DNA from: Colivicinus sp963607765
GTDB lineage: Bacteria; Bacillota_I; Bacilli_A; Erysipelotrichales; Erysipelotrichaceae
NCBI GenBank assembly: GCA_963607765.1
Contig: CAVDDT010000023.1
Location: 1-64,000, forward strand
DNA length: 64,000 bases
Reading direction: 5' to 3'
A program made the translations under genes and the position numbers. Under the pieces are notes generated by a model. The model was given only the letters and a program-made list of their open reading frames with translations, was not told the DNA's origin and ran no database searches. Each line of letters opens with the position of its first letter. The first letter of the stretch is position 1. Of this stretch, positions 51,247 to 59,705 are shown piece after piece.

Positions 51247-51882
51247 ATGAAAAAAATAGTTCCTTTACTAGTATTATTTCTTTGTTTAACATCTTGTAGT
51301 GTTATCAAAAAGAAAAATGATGAAAAAAGTAAAGTAAGTGATATTACTATCTATACTGTATATCCTGATCAAAATGATTTTGATATTTTTAGACTAGGAT
51401 ATGGTACAGGTGAACATTATTGTACGATAAAGGTTCCTGTTTATTATGTTTTCTCTGAAGGCGGTTTTACCGACAAAAATGATGAGTATTATGATTTCTA
51501 TAACGAAGATAGTACACCAAATGTAAAGAATGCGGTTGAACTTGGTTATCTTGATGAAGATGAGGATTATTGTTTCTTGCATTTTGATTCTAGTGTAAAT
51601 GGTACTGTTAGTATTGCGTTTGAAATAATTCATTATAATGATGATTTAAATATTAAATCTTTTGATGATTTAAAGAATTTGTTTGCCTTTGATTACAAGG
51701 AGTTAGATGGAGCTCCATATGAAACCATTGTTTTATCAGGAAGTGATAAGACACTAGAAGATTTTATTATGTATATAAACTTTAACGATGAGGTTTGTTT
51801 GTCTGTCGAGTATGATGGCGATGATAGCATTAGTAATGCAGATATGGCATTAGCTATGTTTGATGTTATTGATTTTAAATAA
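51247..51882 (+). CDS. Hypothetical lipoprotein
   Basis: 211 residues. The signal MKKIVPLLVLFLCLTSCSVIKKK has lipobox LTSC (Cys 17). The mature part is acidic (many Asp/Glu, Tyr) and beta-rich, with no family I recognise. GGGGGAG ribosome site. It stands between two terminators, so it is transcribed alone. Surface exposure is inferred from the lipobox. Confidence 0.7.
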   Translation: MKKIVPLLVLFLCLTSCSVIKKKNDEKSKVSDITIYTVYPDQNDFDIFRLGYGTGEHYCTIKVPVYYVFSEGGFTDKNDEYYDFYNEDSTPNVKNAVELGYLDEDEDYCFLHFDSSVNGTVSIAFEIIHYNDDLNIKSFDDLKNLFAFDYKELDGAPYETIVLSGSDKTLEDFIMYINFNDEVCLSVEYDGDDSISNADMALAMFDVIDFK

Positions 51883-51907
51883 AAGTTCCAATTGGGACTT
51901 TTATTTT
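51880..51907 (+). terminator. Terminator of the 51247 lipoprotein gene
   Basis: An 11-bp stem with one G-U pair (ATAAAAGTTCC with GGGACTTTTAT, about 51881-51906) overlaps the stop codon. Confidence 0.7.
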
Positions 51908-51921
51908 GATATAAAGTGATA

Positions 51922-51952
51922 TATAATCCTTATTAGGAACAAATCCTAATAA
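51922..51952 (+). promoter_or_regulatory. perR promoter and palindromic Fur/PerR-type operator
   Basis: TATAAT (51922-51927) is followed by a perfect inverted repeat, TTATTAGGA (51930-51938) and TCCTAATAA (51944-51952), separated by 5 bp. It resembles a PerR box and covers the expected transcription start of perR-rbr. Confidence 0.75.
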
Positions 51953-51959
51953 AAGATTC

Positions 51960-52352
51960 ATGGAAAGAAGAAACACTATTCAAAAAGAGCTGGTCAGGGA
52001 TGCAGTATTCAAATTAAGAAGTCACGTTACCGCTGATGAAGTATATGAGTTTATAAAAAAAGATCATTCCAGTATTGGAAGAGGTACTGTTTATAGAAAT
52101 TTAAGTATACTTGCAAGCGAGGGAGCGATAAGGAAAATTGAGATTGCAGATGGCCCTGATTACTATGATTTTACTTTAAAAAGACACTACCATGTTAAGT
52201 GCATGTGCTGTGGAAAAGTATTTGATGTAGATATGGATGAGATTAGTGATATGATGGAAAGAATTCATGATACTCATGGGATGAAGTTTCTTGATTACGA
52301 TATTCTTTTTAAAGGAATATGCAAAGATTGTGAAAATGGAGAAAAGTTATGA
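51960..52352 (+). CDS. perR: Fur-family peroxide regulator, PerR-like
   Basis: 130 residues. The winged helix (RSHVTADEVYEFIKKDHSSIGRGTVYRNLSIL, about 18-49) is followed by the metal domain with HYHVKCMCCGKVFDVD and GICKDC (two CxxC pairs for structural zinc). PerR senses peroxide through metal-catalysed His oxidation and releases its operator. It overlaps rubrerythrin by 4 bp, and the palindrome upstream fits autoregulation, which favours PerR over Fur. No clear Shine-Dalgarno. Confidence 0.87.
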   Translation: MERRNTIQKELVRDAVFKLRSHVTADEVYEFIKKDHSSIGRGTVYRNLSILASEGAIRKIEIADGPDYYDFTLKRHYHVKCMCCGKVFDVDMDEISDMMERIHDTHGMKFLDYDILFKGICKDCENGEKL

Positions 52353-52891
52353 AAACAAGTAAGTATGCAGGTACTAAGACAGAGAAAAACTTATTAGAGG
52401 CTTTCTCTGGGGAATCACAAGCTAGAAATAAATATACTTATTTTGCTAGCGTTGCGAAAAAAGAGGGTTATGAACAAATGTCAGCAATCTTTTTAAAGAC
52501 AGCTGAAAATGAAAAAGAACATGCCAAGATGTGGTTTAAGGAATTAAATGGCCTTGGTAATACTAGTGAGAATCTAGAGACTGCAGCTGATGGAGAGAAT
52601 TATGAGTGGACTGATATGTATGAAGAATTCGCTAAGACTGCTGAAGAAGAAGGTTTTAAGGAGTTAGCTGCAAAGTTTAGAGCTGTTGGTGCAATTGAAA
52701 AACATCATGAGGAAAGATATAGAGCTCTTCTTAAAAATATCGAAACAGCAAGTGTTTTTGAAAAGAGTGAAGTTAAAGTTTGGGAATGTAGAAATTGTGG
52801 CCATGTTGTAGTGGGAACTAAAGCTCCTAATGTATGCCCGGTATGTAACCATCCTCAAAGCTATTTTGAAGTTAGAGAAGAAAACTATTAA
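52349..52891 (+). CDS. rbr: Rubrerythrin
   Basis: 180 residues. An N-terminal ferritin-like diiron four-helix domain (FSGESQARNKYTYFASVA, ENEKEHA, EKHHEERY) is followed by a C-terminal rubredoxin domain (CRNCG and CPVCNHP). It reduces hydrogen peroxide in anaerobes using NAD(P)H-derived electrons. It is co-transcribed with perR, the usual peroxide-defence pairing. Confidence 0.95.
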   Translation: MKTSKYAGTKTEKNLLEAFSGESQARNKYTYFASVAKKEGYEQMSAIFLKTAENEKEHAKMWFKELNGLGNTSENLETAADGENYEWTDMYEEFAKTAEEEGFKELAAKFRAVGAIEKHHEERYRALLKNIETASVFEKSEVKVWECRNCGHVVVGTKAPNVCPVCNHPQSYFEVREENY

Positions 52892-52915
52892 TATTAGTTG
52901 ATTATTATAGCGATT

Positions 52916-52945
52916 AGATAACCTGTAGTGGGTTATCTTTTTTTA
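52916..52945 (+). terminator. Terminator of perR-rbr
   Basis: AGATAACC (52916-52923) pairs with GGTTATCT (52931-52938), followed by a T run. Confidence 0.85.
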
Positions 52946-52999
52946 ATTGGTCATTAAATTTATGAATAAATATGATAGTTTATATTATTTATATAAAGA

Positions 53000-53028
53000 T
53001 TGAAAATGATGTAGAAGATTATTATAAT
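53000..53028 (+). promoter_or_regulatory. Promoter of the C69 dipeptidase gene
   Basis: TTGAAA (53000-53005), 17-bp spacer, TATAAT (53023-53028). A leader of about 90 nt follows, with nothing recognisable in it. Confidence 0.65.
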
Positions 53029-53125
53029 TTTTTTAGTTTACTTAATTTTTGTTTTTTAAAAAGATTAGAAGCCTTAATTAATATAAGATTCTAGATAGTA
53101 ATTTAAAAAACAATAGGGGGAGTTT

Positions 53126-54832
53126 ATGAAAAGATTTAAGAAGATTTGCTTAACTTCAATCTTATGTGCTGTTTTAATGTGCACTAATGTTTTAAGCACT
53201 TATGCTTGTACAGCGGTATATGTTGGAAGTGATGCAAGTGATGATGGAACTACAATCATTGCCAAGTCAAATGATTGTCAAGCTAACTGGGGCAATTATG
53301 TAAAAATTACTGAGAGAGTGGAGAATCAAGAGGGTCGTACAATGCCTGTTGATAATGATCAAACAGTGTTTGCAACTTTGCCAGCTACTACTTATCGTTT
53401 TACTTCAACGCCTTGGTTTGATTCAACGGTTGATGAAAATGGTCTAGGGTCTGATGCGACAGTATGTGTTAATGAATATGGTGTTTCGATGATTATGTCG
53501 ATAACTGCTTTTTCAAACGAAGCTGCGTTAAAGGCTGATCCACTAATTGAAAATGGTTTATCGGAATTTACAGCTGATGATCTTGTAGTATGTCAAAGCA
53601 AGACCGCAAGAGAAGGTGTTGAAGTGTTGCTTGGTTTGATTGATACATATGGAAGCAGTGAAATAAATATTGCCTTTATAGCTGATCAAAATGAAGCTTG
53701 GTATATTGAAATGTATAATGGTCATCAATATGCAGCTGTTAAGCTTCCAAGTGATATGGTTTCAGTCTTTGGCAACGAATTCTTACTAGAGTATGTGGAA
53801 GATTATGAAGACTATATAGTTTCAGATAATTTAGAGAGTTTGGCTAAGGATAATGGTTTTGCGGTCTATGATGAAAATGGTCGATTAAATTTATTAAAGA
53901 CTTATTCTGGTGATGAGGTTCTTTATAACTATTCACATATGCGTACTTGGATTGGCCATCAAATTTTAGCTGGTGGTTATGATGAGTACAATAAAGAAGA
54001 TGTTTATCCTTTAACTTTTAAGGCTAATGATAAAGTTTCAATTACAGATGTTTTTGAGATTTTACGTAATCGTTTTGAGGGCACGGAGTATTCACCAGAT
54101 GAAACTGGTAGAACAGATATGCGTGTTATTGGAACAGACACCGCCTTAAGTGTACATGCTGTTCAAATCTATAAGGATTTACCTGCTGATTATGCTTGTG
54201 TAACTTGGGAGAGCACAGGACCTGCCTTATATGGCTTGTTTGTGCCAATTTCAAATGGCGCTACTAGCATTTCTGAGCCCTATAGTTTAAATCAAAGTAT
54301 TGAAGAAGATGATGTCTTTGATACAAGTTATCCATATTATCTTTTTAAGGCTTTAAACACTTTGTGCGTTGATCAAAGTACTTATAAAATTTATGGTGTA
54401 CCCGTAAGAGAATATTTTCAAAAGGCAGAACAAGGCATGACTTCAACTTTAGCTCAAGTATTGCAAAATGCGAAAGAGTTAAGCGATGAGGATGCTAAAG
54501 AATATATCACGAATTATTGTAATAGTGTCCAACAAAAAGCATTTGATGATGCTGGTCAACTATTGAATGATGTTTTCTGGTATATGTGTGAAAATAGTAA
54601 CACTATGAAAAATGGTAGAAATCCAGAAACAGGTGAAGCATATCGAGAGGTTAAAGAGATTGATCCATTGACAGTTGAATTAGATCCAAGTGGTTATAGT
54701 GTTATTCCTGAAGTGAAAAAAGGGGAAAGTGCAGATACTTCCGCTAATATGTTACCGGTATATATTGGAGTTGGTGTATTAGCGTTAGCTTTTGCATTGA
54801 TGATTGTTAAGAAAAATAAAACAGAAAAATAA
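53126..54832 (+). CDS. Secreted, membrane-anchored C69-family dipeptidase
   Basis: 568 residues. A signal peptide ends just before the catalytic Cys (STYA, then CTAVYVG, Cys 28), as in Ntn-hydrolase dipeptidases of family C69. ATIIAKSNDCQANWGNY, ETGRTDMRVIGTD and PADYACVTWESTGPALYGLFVP are family segments. A C-terminal helix (LPVYIGVGVLALAFALMIV) plus Lys tail anchors it in the membrane. It likely removes dipeptides from extracellular peptides for nutrition. GGGGGAG ribosome site. Confidence 0.9.
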   Translation: MKRFKKICLTSILCAVLMCTNVLSTYACTAVYVGSDASDDGTTIIAKSNDCQANWGNYVKITERVENQEGRTMPVDNDQTVFATLPATTYRFTSTPWFDSTVDENGLGSDATVCVNEYGVSMIMSITAFSNEAALKADPLIENGLSEFTADDLVVCQSKTAREGVEVLLGLIDTYGSSEINIAFIADQNEAWYIEMYNGHQYAAVKLPSDMVSVFGNEFLLEYVEDYEDYIVSDNLESLAKDNGFAVYDENGRLNLLKTYSGDEVLYNYSHMRTWIGHQILAGGYDEYNKEDVYPLTFKANDKVSITDVFEILRNRFEGTEYSPDETGRTDMRVIGTDTALSVHAVQIYKDLPADYACVTWESTGPALYGLFVPISNGATSISEPYSLNQSIEEDDVFDTSYPYYLFKALNTLCVDQSTYKIYGVPVREYFQKAEQGMTSTLAQVLQNAKELSDEDAKEYITNYCNSVQQKAFDDAGQLLNDVFWYMCENSNTMKNGRNPETGEAYREVKEIDPLTVELDPSGYSVIPEVKKGESADTSANMLPVYIGVGVLALAFALMIVKKNKTEK

Positions 54833-54839
54833 ATAAGAG

Positions 54840-54869
54840 AGCCGATTGTGTTGATGCAATCGGCTTTTG
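54840..54869 (+). terminator. Terminator of the C69 dipeptidase gene
   Basis: AGCCGATTG (54840-54848) pairs with CAATCGGCT (54857-54865), followed by TTT. Confidence 0.85.
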
Positions 54870-54913
54870 ATTAGCATGTTATAATTGTTGCACACGGAGG
54901 ATACGGAGGATAA

Positions 54914-55519
54914 ATGGCACTTTCAAACAAACTCGGTATTATAGATTCTGCAGAACTTGCAAGACAAGAAGAAAAGATAAGTAAGAAAAAAGCTTTGTGG
55001 CTTTTTGAAAGTGGCATGCTTGATAACTTATCGGTTGGAACCTTTGAATCTTTGTCAATTATTCATAAATACCTTTTCGAAGATATATATGATTTTGCGG
55101 GAGAAAAAAGAAAAGTAAATATCGCAAAAAATAATTTCCGCTTTGTACCACTTATATATTTAAGCAGTTCTTTAGAAAACATTGAAAAAATGCCACAATC
55201 TACTTTTGATGAAATAATCGAAAAATATGTAGAAATGAATATAGCCCATCCTTTTAGGGAAGGCAATGGACGAAGTATGCGTATTTGGCTAGATTTAATA
55301 TTAAAAAACAATATTGGGAAAGTTATTGATTGGAGCAGGGTGGATAAAGAAGATTATTTGCTAGCTATGGAAAGAAGTCCAATAAAAGATGTTGAAATCA
55401 AAGTTCTTTTAAAAGAAGCGTTAACCGATGATATCAATAGTAGAGAAGTATTTATGAAGGGCATCGATCATAGCTATTACTATGAAGGATATAATACTTA
55501 CTCAATTAAAGATTTGTAA
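54914..55519 (+). CDS. Fic-domain protein (AMP transferase family)
   Basis: 201 residues. The active-site loop HPFREGNGR (about 112-120) is the complete Fic motif, with FRFVP in the flap region (about 76-80). Fic enzymes transfer AMP from ATP to protein Tyr/Ser/Thr. No antitoxin gene is adjacent. A C-terminal SYYYEG (187-192) matches the class III autoinhibitory pattern [S/T]xxxE[G/N], though its placement needs structure to confirm. Two tandem copies of ACGGAGGAT (54894-54911) give a doubled ribosome site. Confidence 0.9.
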   Translation: MALSNKLGIIDSAELARQEEKISKKKALWLFESGMLDNLSVGTFESLSIIHKYLFEDIYDFAGEKRKVNIAKNNFRFVPLIYLSSSLENIEKMPQSTFDEIIEKYVEMNIAHPFREGNGRSMRIWLDLILKNNIGKVIDWSRVDKEDYLLAMERSPIKDVEIKVLLKEALTDDINSREVFMKGIDHSYYYEGYNTYSIKDL

Positions 55520-55521
55520 GG

Positions 55522-55551
55522 CTGTTAGAAAATTAATCTAACAGTTTTTTT
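55522..55551 (+). terminator. Terminator of the Fic gene
   Basis: CTGTTAGA (55522-55529) pairs with TCTAACAG (55537-55544), followed by a T run. Confidence 0.88.
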
Positions 55552-55717
55552 AATGAAACTAAAATGAAATATTTATTTTTACATTGCCACTATTTGACAA
55601 ATATGTATTAGGAGCCATTGATATAGTTATCTTTTTTGTAAATATCTTGTAAATGTTAACTTTTCTTTTCATCTTCACAAATTACCAAGTAAAATAGATG
55701 ATGAGAGGGGATTTGAC

Positions 55718-56491
55718 ATGATTGAATTTAAAAATGTATCCAAAACATATCCAAATGGTACAAAGGGCCTAGAGAATATTAATTTAAATATTGAACAAGG
55801 TGAATTTGTTGCCATTATTGGTTTATCTGGTGCAGGAAAGTCTACTTTAATTAGAACTATTAATAGAATGATTGATATTACAGGTGGCCAATTAATTGTA
55901 GATGGCACGGATGTTATGACTTTAAAAGGAAAGGAACTTAGAAAATTTAGAAGAAAGATTGGTATGATTTTCCAATCGTTTAATTTAATTACAAGAAGTT
56001 CTGTTATTAACAATGTATTAACAAGCAATGTTCCAGATATGCCTTGGTATAAGGTTTTATTTGGCTATTATTCTAAGGAACAAAAAATGAAAGCACTAGA
56101 AGCTTTGGATAAAGTTAATATTTTAGATAAAGCATATAGTAGATGTGATGAATTATCTGGTGGTCAGATGCAAAGAGTTGCACTAGCCCGTACATTAAAC
56201 CAAAATCCAAGTATTATTTTAGCTGATGAACCAGTTGCGTCTTTGGACCCAGTTATGGCTGATGTGGTTATGAGTGATTTTAAGAGAATTAATGAAGATA
56301 TGAATATTTCTATTCTTATTAATATTCACCATGTTGACTTAGCACTAAAGTATGCAACTAGAGTTATAGGTATTAGAAAAGGACACATTGTCTATGATGG
56401 TCCTACTAGTAATGTAACTAAGGATGTATTAAACGAAATATATAATGGTACTGCTGTTCCAAATAGTACCGATGAAAAGAGTGATAAATAA
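55718..56491 (+). CDS. phnC: Phosphonate-type ABC transporter ATPase
   Basis: 257 residues. Walker A GLSGAGKST (about 35-43), Q-loop IFQSFNLI, signature LSGGQMQRVALARTL (about 147-161), Walker B IILADEP and switch His in INIHHVDLA are intact. The length and SLDPVMADVVM match PhnC. It overlaps phnE by one base. The 167-bp gap upstream contains TTGACA (55594-55599) without a matching -10. Confidence 0.92.
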   Translation: MIEFKNVSKTYPNGTKGLENINLNIEQGEFVAIIGLSGAGKSTLIRTINRMIDITGGQLIVDGTDVMTLKGKELRKFRRKIGMIFQSFNLITRSSVINNVLTSNVPDMPWYKVLFGYYSKEQKMKALEALDKVNILDKAYSRCDELSGGQMQRVALARTLNQNPSIILADEPVASLDPVMADVVMSDFKRINEDMNISILINIHHVDLALKYATRVIGIRKGHIVYDGPTSNVTKDVLNEIYNGTAVPNSTDEKSDK

Positions 56492-57342
56492 TGAAAGAGA
56501 AGGCTTTTAAAGAAAAGAAAGCGCCTTTGTTTGATCGAATTTTCAAGCCAACTACGCTTACTCTTTCAAATGGTCATACCGTAGATAAACCGGTTAGTAG
56601 AACGCCGTTGATTTTGGCTGCTTTAATTGTTGCGGTTGTGATTTCAATTAAAATGACAGGGTTTGATTTATCAATTATCGTCTCTAGAGGACACTATTTA
56701 TTTGATATTTTAAAGAAGATTTTTAATCCAACATGGTCATATTTCTCTAAAGTTGTTGATCCTCTTATCGCAACTATTCAAATGTCACTACTTGGAACTA
56801 TTGCAGGATGTTTAATTGGGCTTCCAATTGCGATACTTGCTTCAAGCAATATTAACAAAAATAGACCAACACTATTATTCTTTAGATTGGTATTATCTAT
56901 TATGAGAAGTGTTCCAACTTTGATATTAGCAAGTGTTTGTGCTTTAATGTTTGGACTTGGTACCTTTGCTGGAACTGTAGCTATTGTCTTTTTTACAGTA
57001 GGTATTGTCGCAAAGATGTTGTTTGAAAGTATTGAAACAATTGATATGAAGCCTTTTGAAGCCATGCAATCTTTTGGGGCTACGACACTTCAAGCATTCT
57101 GGGCTGCATGTATGCCTCAAATTCTTCCTACATATCTTTCTCATTCACTATATTGTTTTGAAATGAACGTTAGAGCTGCTAGTATTCTTGGATATGTTGG
57201 TGCTGGTGGTTTAGGTATTCTTATTAATGAAAGAATTGGCTGGAGAGACTATGAGGGACTTGGCATGGTTCTATTGTCTTTGTTTGTGCTTGTGTTTATT
57301 ATTGATATCTTCACCAACTGGTGCAGATCAAAGTTATCTTAA
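56491..57342 (+). CDS. phnE: Phosphonate-type ABC transporter permease (first PhnE)
   Basis: 283 residues with about six membrane helices. A cytosolic N-terminal extension (1-45) precedes the permease core; the EAA-like coupling loop is EAMQSFGATTLQAFWAACMPQILPTYLSHSLYCFEMNVR. The family's GYVGAGGLGILI segment follows. It pairs with the second PhnE as a heterodimer. Confidence 0.9.
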   Translation: MKEKAFKEKKAPLFDRIFKPTTLTLSNGHTVDKPVSRTPLILAALIVAVVISIKMTGFDLSIIVSRGHYLFDILKKIFNPTWSYFSKVVDPLIATIQMSLLGTIAGCLIGLPIAILASSNINKNRPTLLFFRLVLSIMRSVPTLILASVCALMFGLGTFAGTVAIVFFTVGIVAKMLFESIETIDMKPFEAMQSFGATTLQAFWAACMPQILPTYLSHSLYCFEMNVRAASILGYVGAGGLGILINERIGWRDYEGLGMVLLSLFVLVFIIDIFTNWCRSKLS

Positions 57343-57351
57343 GGGGGTCAT

Positions 57352-58155
57352 ATGTCAATTCTTGAAACTTATAATAATCGCCCTAGAAAACTTTGGGTGA
57401 GAATCTTGATATTTATTGTTGTGTTAGCTTTAGCTATATGGAGTGCTAATGGCGTTGATCTTGGAAGTAGAGTTGATTTAACTGCCGCTAATGGTATCTT
57501 CTCTGGTTTAACACACCCTGATTGGTCGCTTATGTTTGATACTTCAACAGAAGGGGTTCCTTATCTTGTTTTACAAACCATTGCGATTGCAGTACTTGGC
57601 ACTTTAATAGGTGGAATCTTAGCTTTACCTATTAGTTTTCTTGCTAGCACTAATGTTGTCCCAAAGTGGATTACATTAATTTTTAGAGCGTTAATTCTTG
57701 GAATTCGTACTATTCCATCTCTTGTTTGGGCACTAGTTTGGATTCGTGTTACAGGCCCTAATGCGTTCTGTGGCGTTGTAACTCAATCAATATGTTCAAT
57801 TGGTATGATTTCAAAAATGTATATTACGGCCATTGAGGACTTAGATACTGGTATTTTAGAGGCTCTTGATGCATCTGGCTGTACAACTTTTCAAAAGATT
57901 AGATGTGGCATTCTTCCTCAACTAAGTGCAAGCTTTGTTTCAACTATTATTTATCGTTTTGATATTAATTTAAAAGATGCAACAACATTAGGTATTGTTG
58001 GTGCTGGCGGTATTGGCGCTAGTATGCTTATGGCAATTAACTCACGTCGTTGGTCAATGGTTGGCGCATTCCTTTGGGCATTGATTATACTTGTATTATT
58101 AATTGAATATTTCTCTACAAAGATTCGTGCTAGACTTGCTAGAGGCGAGAGATAA
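57352..58155 (+). CDS. phnE: Phosphonate-type ABC transporter permease (second PhnE)
   Basis: 267 residues. Same architecture as its neighbour: EALDASGCTTFQKIRCGILPQLSASFVSTIIYRFDINLK is the coupling loop and LGIVGAGGIGASML the late helix. GGGGG ribosome site 9 nt after the first permease. It ends in a one-base overlap with the nucleotidase gene. Confidence 0.9.
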   Translation: MSILETYNNRPRKLWVRILIFIVVLALAIWSANGVDLGSRVDLTAANGIFSGLTHPDWSLMFDTSTEGVPYLVLQTIAIAVLGTLIGGILALPISFLASTNVVPKWITLIFRALILGIRTIPSLVWALVWIRVTGPNAFCGVVTQSICSIGMISKMYITAIEDLDTGILEALDASGCTTFQKIRCGILPQLSASFVSTIIYRFDINLKDATTLGIVGAGGIGASMLMAINSRRWSMVGAFLWALIILVLLIEYFSTKIRARLARGER

Positions 58156-59669
58156 TGCAAGATAGAATTCGAATACTAGCTACAAGCGATGTACATGGAT
58201 ATATTTACCCATATAGTTATGCAAACAATTCTAGTGAAAATATTGGTTTAGCTAGAATTAGTACCCTTATAAAATCTTTAAGAGATGAAAATACTATCTT
58301 AATAGATAATGGTGATAATCTAGAGGGTTCTCCTTTGATGTATTATCATATGCATTATTTAAAAGATGAGTATTTTCCAATTGCTGATGTCTTAAATGAA
58401 ATTGGTTATGATTATGTCAATGTTGGCAATCATGATTTCAACTACGGTGAAGATGAATTAAATGTTTATCTAAATCAATTGGATGCTAAGTGTATAACTT
58501 CTAATATTCTATATAAGGACAAGATAATTGGTTGTCCATATGTTATTAGGGAAATAGCTGGTAAAAGATTGGCTATCTTTGGACTAACTACACAATATAT
58601 TCCTAATTGGGAAAGCGATGATCATATTATTCATTCCAAATTCTTGGATGCCTATAAAAGCTGTAAAAAAACTGTTGAATATCTAAAGGACAACGAACAT
58701 CCAGATTACATAATTTGTGTGTATCATGGTGGTTTTGAAAGAGATTTAGAAACTGGTGAGCCAACTGAGGATTTAACTCTTGAGAATGAGGGTTATCAAA
58801 TGCTTAAGGATATTAAAGGCATTGATGTTTTAATAAGTGGTCATCAACATCGTTCTATTTCTGGAAAATTGTTTGATACTGTTTATACACAAACAAAAGA
58901 TAAAGGCAGCGAAATAGCTTGTGTAGATATCTATCCTAATAAGATAGAGGCTAAAATTATTCCTGTTGATTCTAATCCAGATGAAGACATCATGAATCTT
59001 GTGATTGATGAAGAAAATATGTGTCAAAACTGGTTAGATACTCCTCTTGGCACAAGTAATGTTGACTTAAGAATAATAGATGAAGATGATGCTAGAGTAA
59101 ATAAAGCTCAACTTATCACTTTCTTAAACATTGTTTCTAAAGAAGCTGGTGGAGCTGATTTAAATAGTAATTCTTTATTTGATAGAGCTACGGGTTTTGG
59201 CAAAGATATTACAATGAGAAACATTGTTAGTACTTATGTTTTCCCTAATACATTGGTTGTTAAAAAGGTTACAGGCAAGATTTTAAGACAATATCTTGAG
59301 AAAAATGCAGAATATTTTGATATAGATGATGATAGGATTGTTGTTACTGCGAAATATTTGGCACCTAAATTAATGAAGTACAACTATGATATGGTTGATG
59401 GGGTAGAATATACTATCAAAGTATCAAATGAAGTTGGCAAAAGAATCATTTCTTTAACTAAGGATGGTAAGGAAATTAAAGATGATGATGAGTTTACTAT
59501 TTGTGTAAATAATTATCGAGCAACTGGTGGTGGTAATTTCTATATGATTAAGGATGCACCTGTTGTCAAAGAGGTTTCTAGTAGTATGGTTGATTTGTTG
59601 GCAAATTTTATCATTAAACATAAGGTTGTTGATTTTAAACCAGTAAATAATATTAAGGTTATAAAGTAG
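58155..59669 (+). CDS. Cytoplasmic 5'-nucleotidase / 2',3'-cyclic phosphodiesterase family protein
   Basis: 504 residues. The metallophosphoesterase domain has TSDVHGYIYP (about 10-19), IDNGDNLEGSP, NVGNHDFNYG, a later VYHGGFE and SGHQHRS. The C-terminal 5'-nucleotidase domain has the substrate region ATGGGNFYMIKD. There is no signal peptide, unlike UshA, so it acts inside the cell. Its coupling to phnCEE suggests it dephosphorylates what the transporter brings in (inference). Confidence 0.88.
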   Translation: MQDRIRILATSDVHGYIYPYSYANNSSENIGLARISTLIKSLRDENTILIDNGDNLEGSPLMYYHMHYLKDEYFPIADVLNEIGYDYVNVGNHDFNYGEDELNVYLNQLDAKCITSNILYKDKIIGCPYVIREIAGKRLAIFGLTTQYIPNWESDDHIIHSKFLDAYKSCKKTVEYLKDNEHPDYIICVYHGGFERDLETGEPTEDLTLENEGYQMLKDIKGIDVLISGHQHRSISGKLFDTVYTQTKDKGSEIACVDIYPNKIEAKIIPVDSNPDEDIMNLVIDEENMCQNWLDTPLGTSNVDLRIIDEDDARVNKAQLITFLNIVSKEAGGADLNSNSLFDRATGFGKDITMRNIVSTYVFPNTLVVKKVTGKILRQYLEKNAEYFDIDDDRIVVTAKYLAPKLMKYNYDMVDGVEYTIKVSNEVGKRIISLTKDGKEIKDDDEFTICVNNYRATGGGNFYMIKDAPVVKEVSSSMVDLLANFIIKHKVVDFKPVNNIKVIK

Positions 59670-59692
59670 CTTGTTAAAGCTACTTTCTTTTT
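59663..59692 (+). terminator. Terminator of the phnCEE-nucleotidase operon
   Basis: AAAGTAGCTT (59663-59672) pairs with AAGCTACTTT (59677-59686), then CTTTTT. The gntR -10 starts 2 nt later. Confidence 0.88.
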
Positions 59693-59705
59693 GTATGATT
59701 TAAAT

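Noticed and set aside
55594..55599. TTGACA as the phnC promoter -35
   Set aside because: No acceptable -10 lies 16-19 bp downstream.
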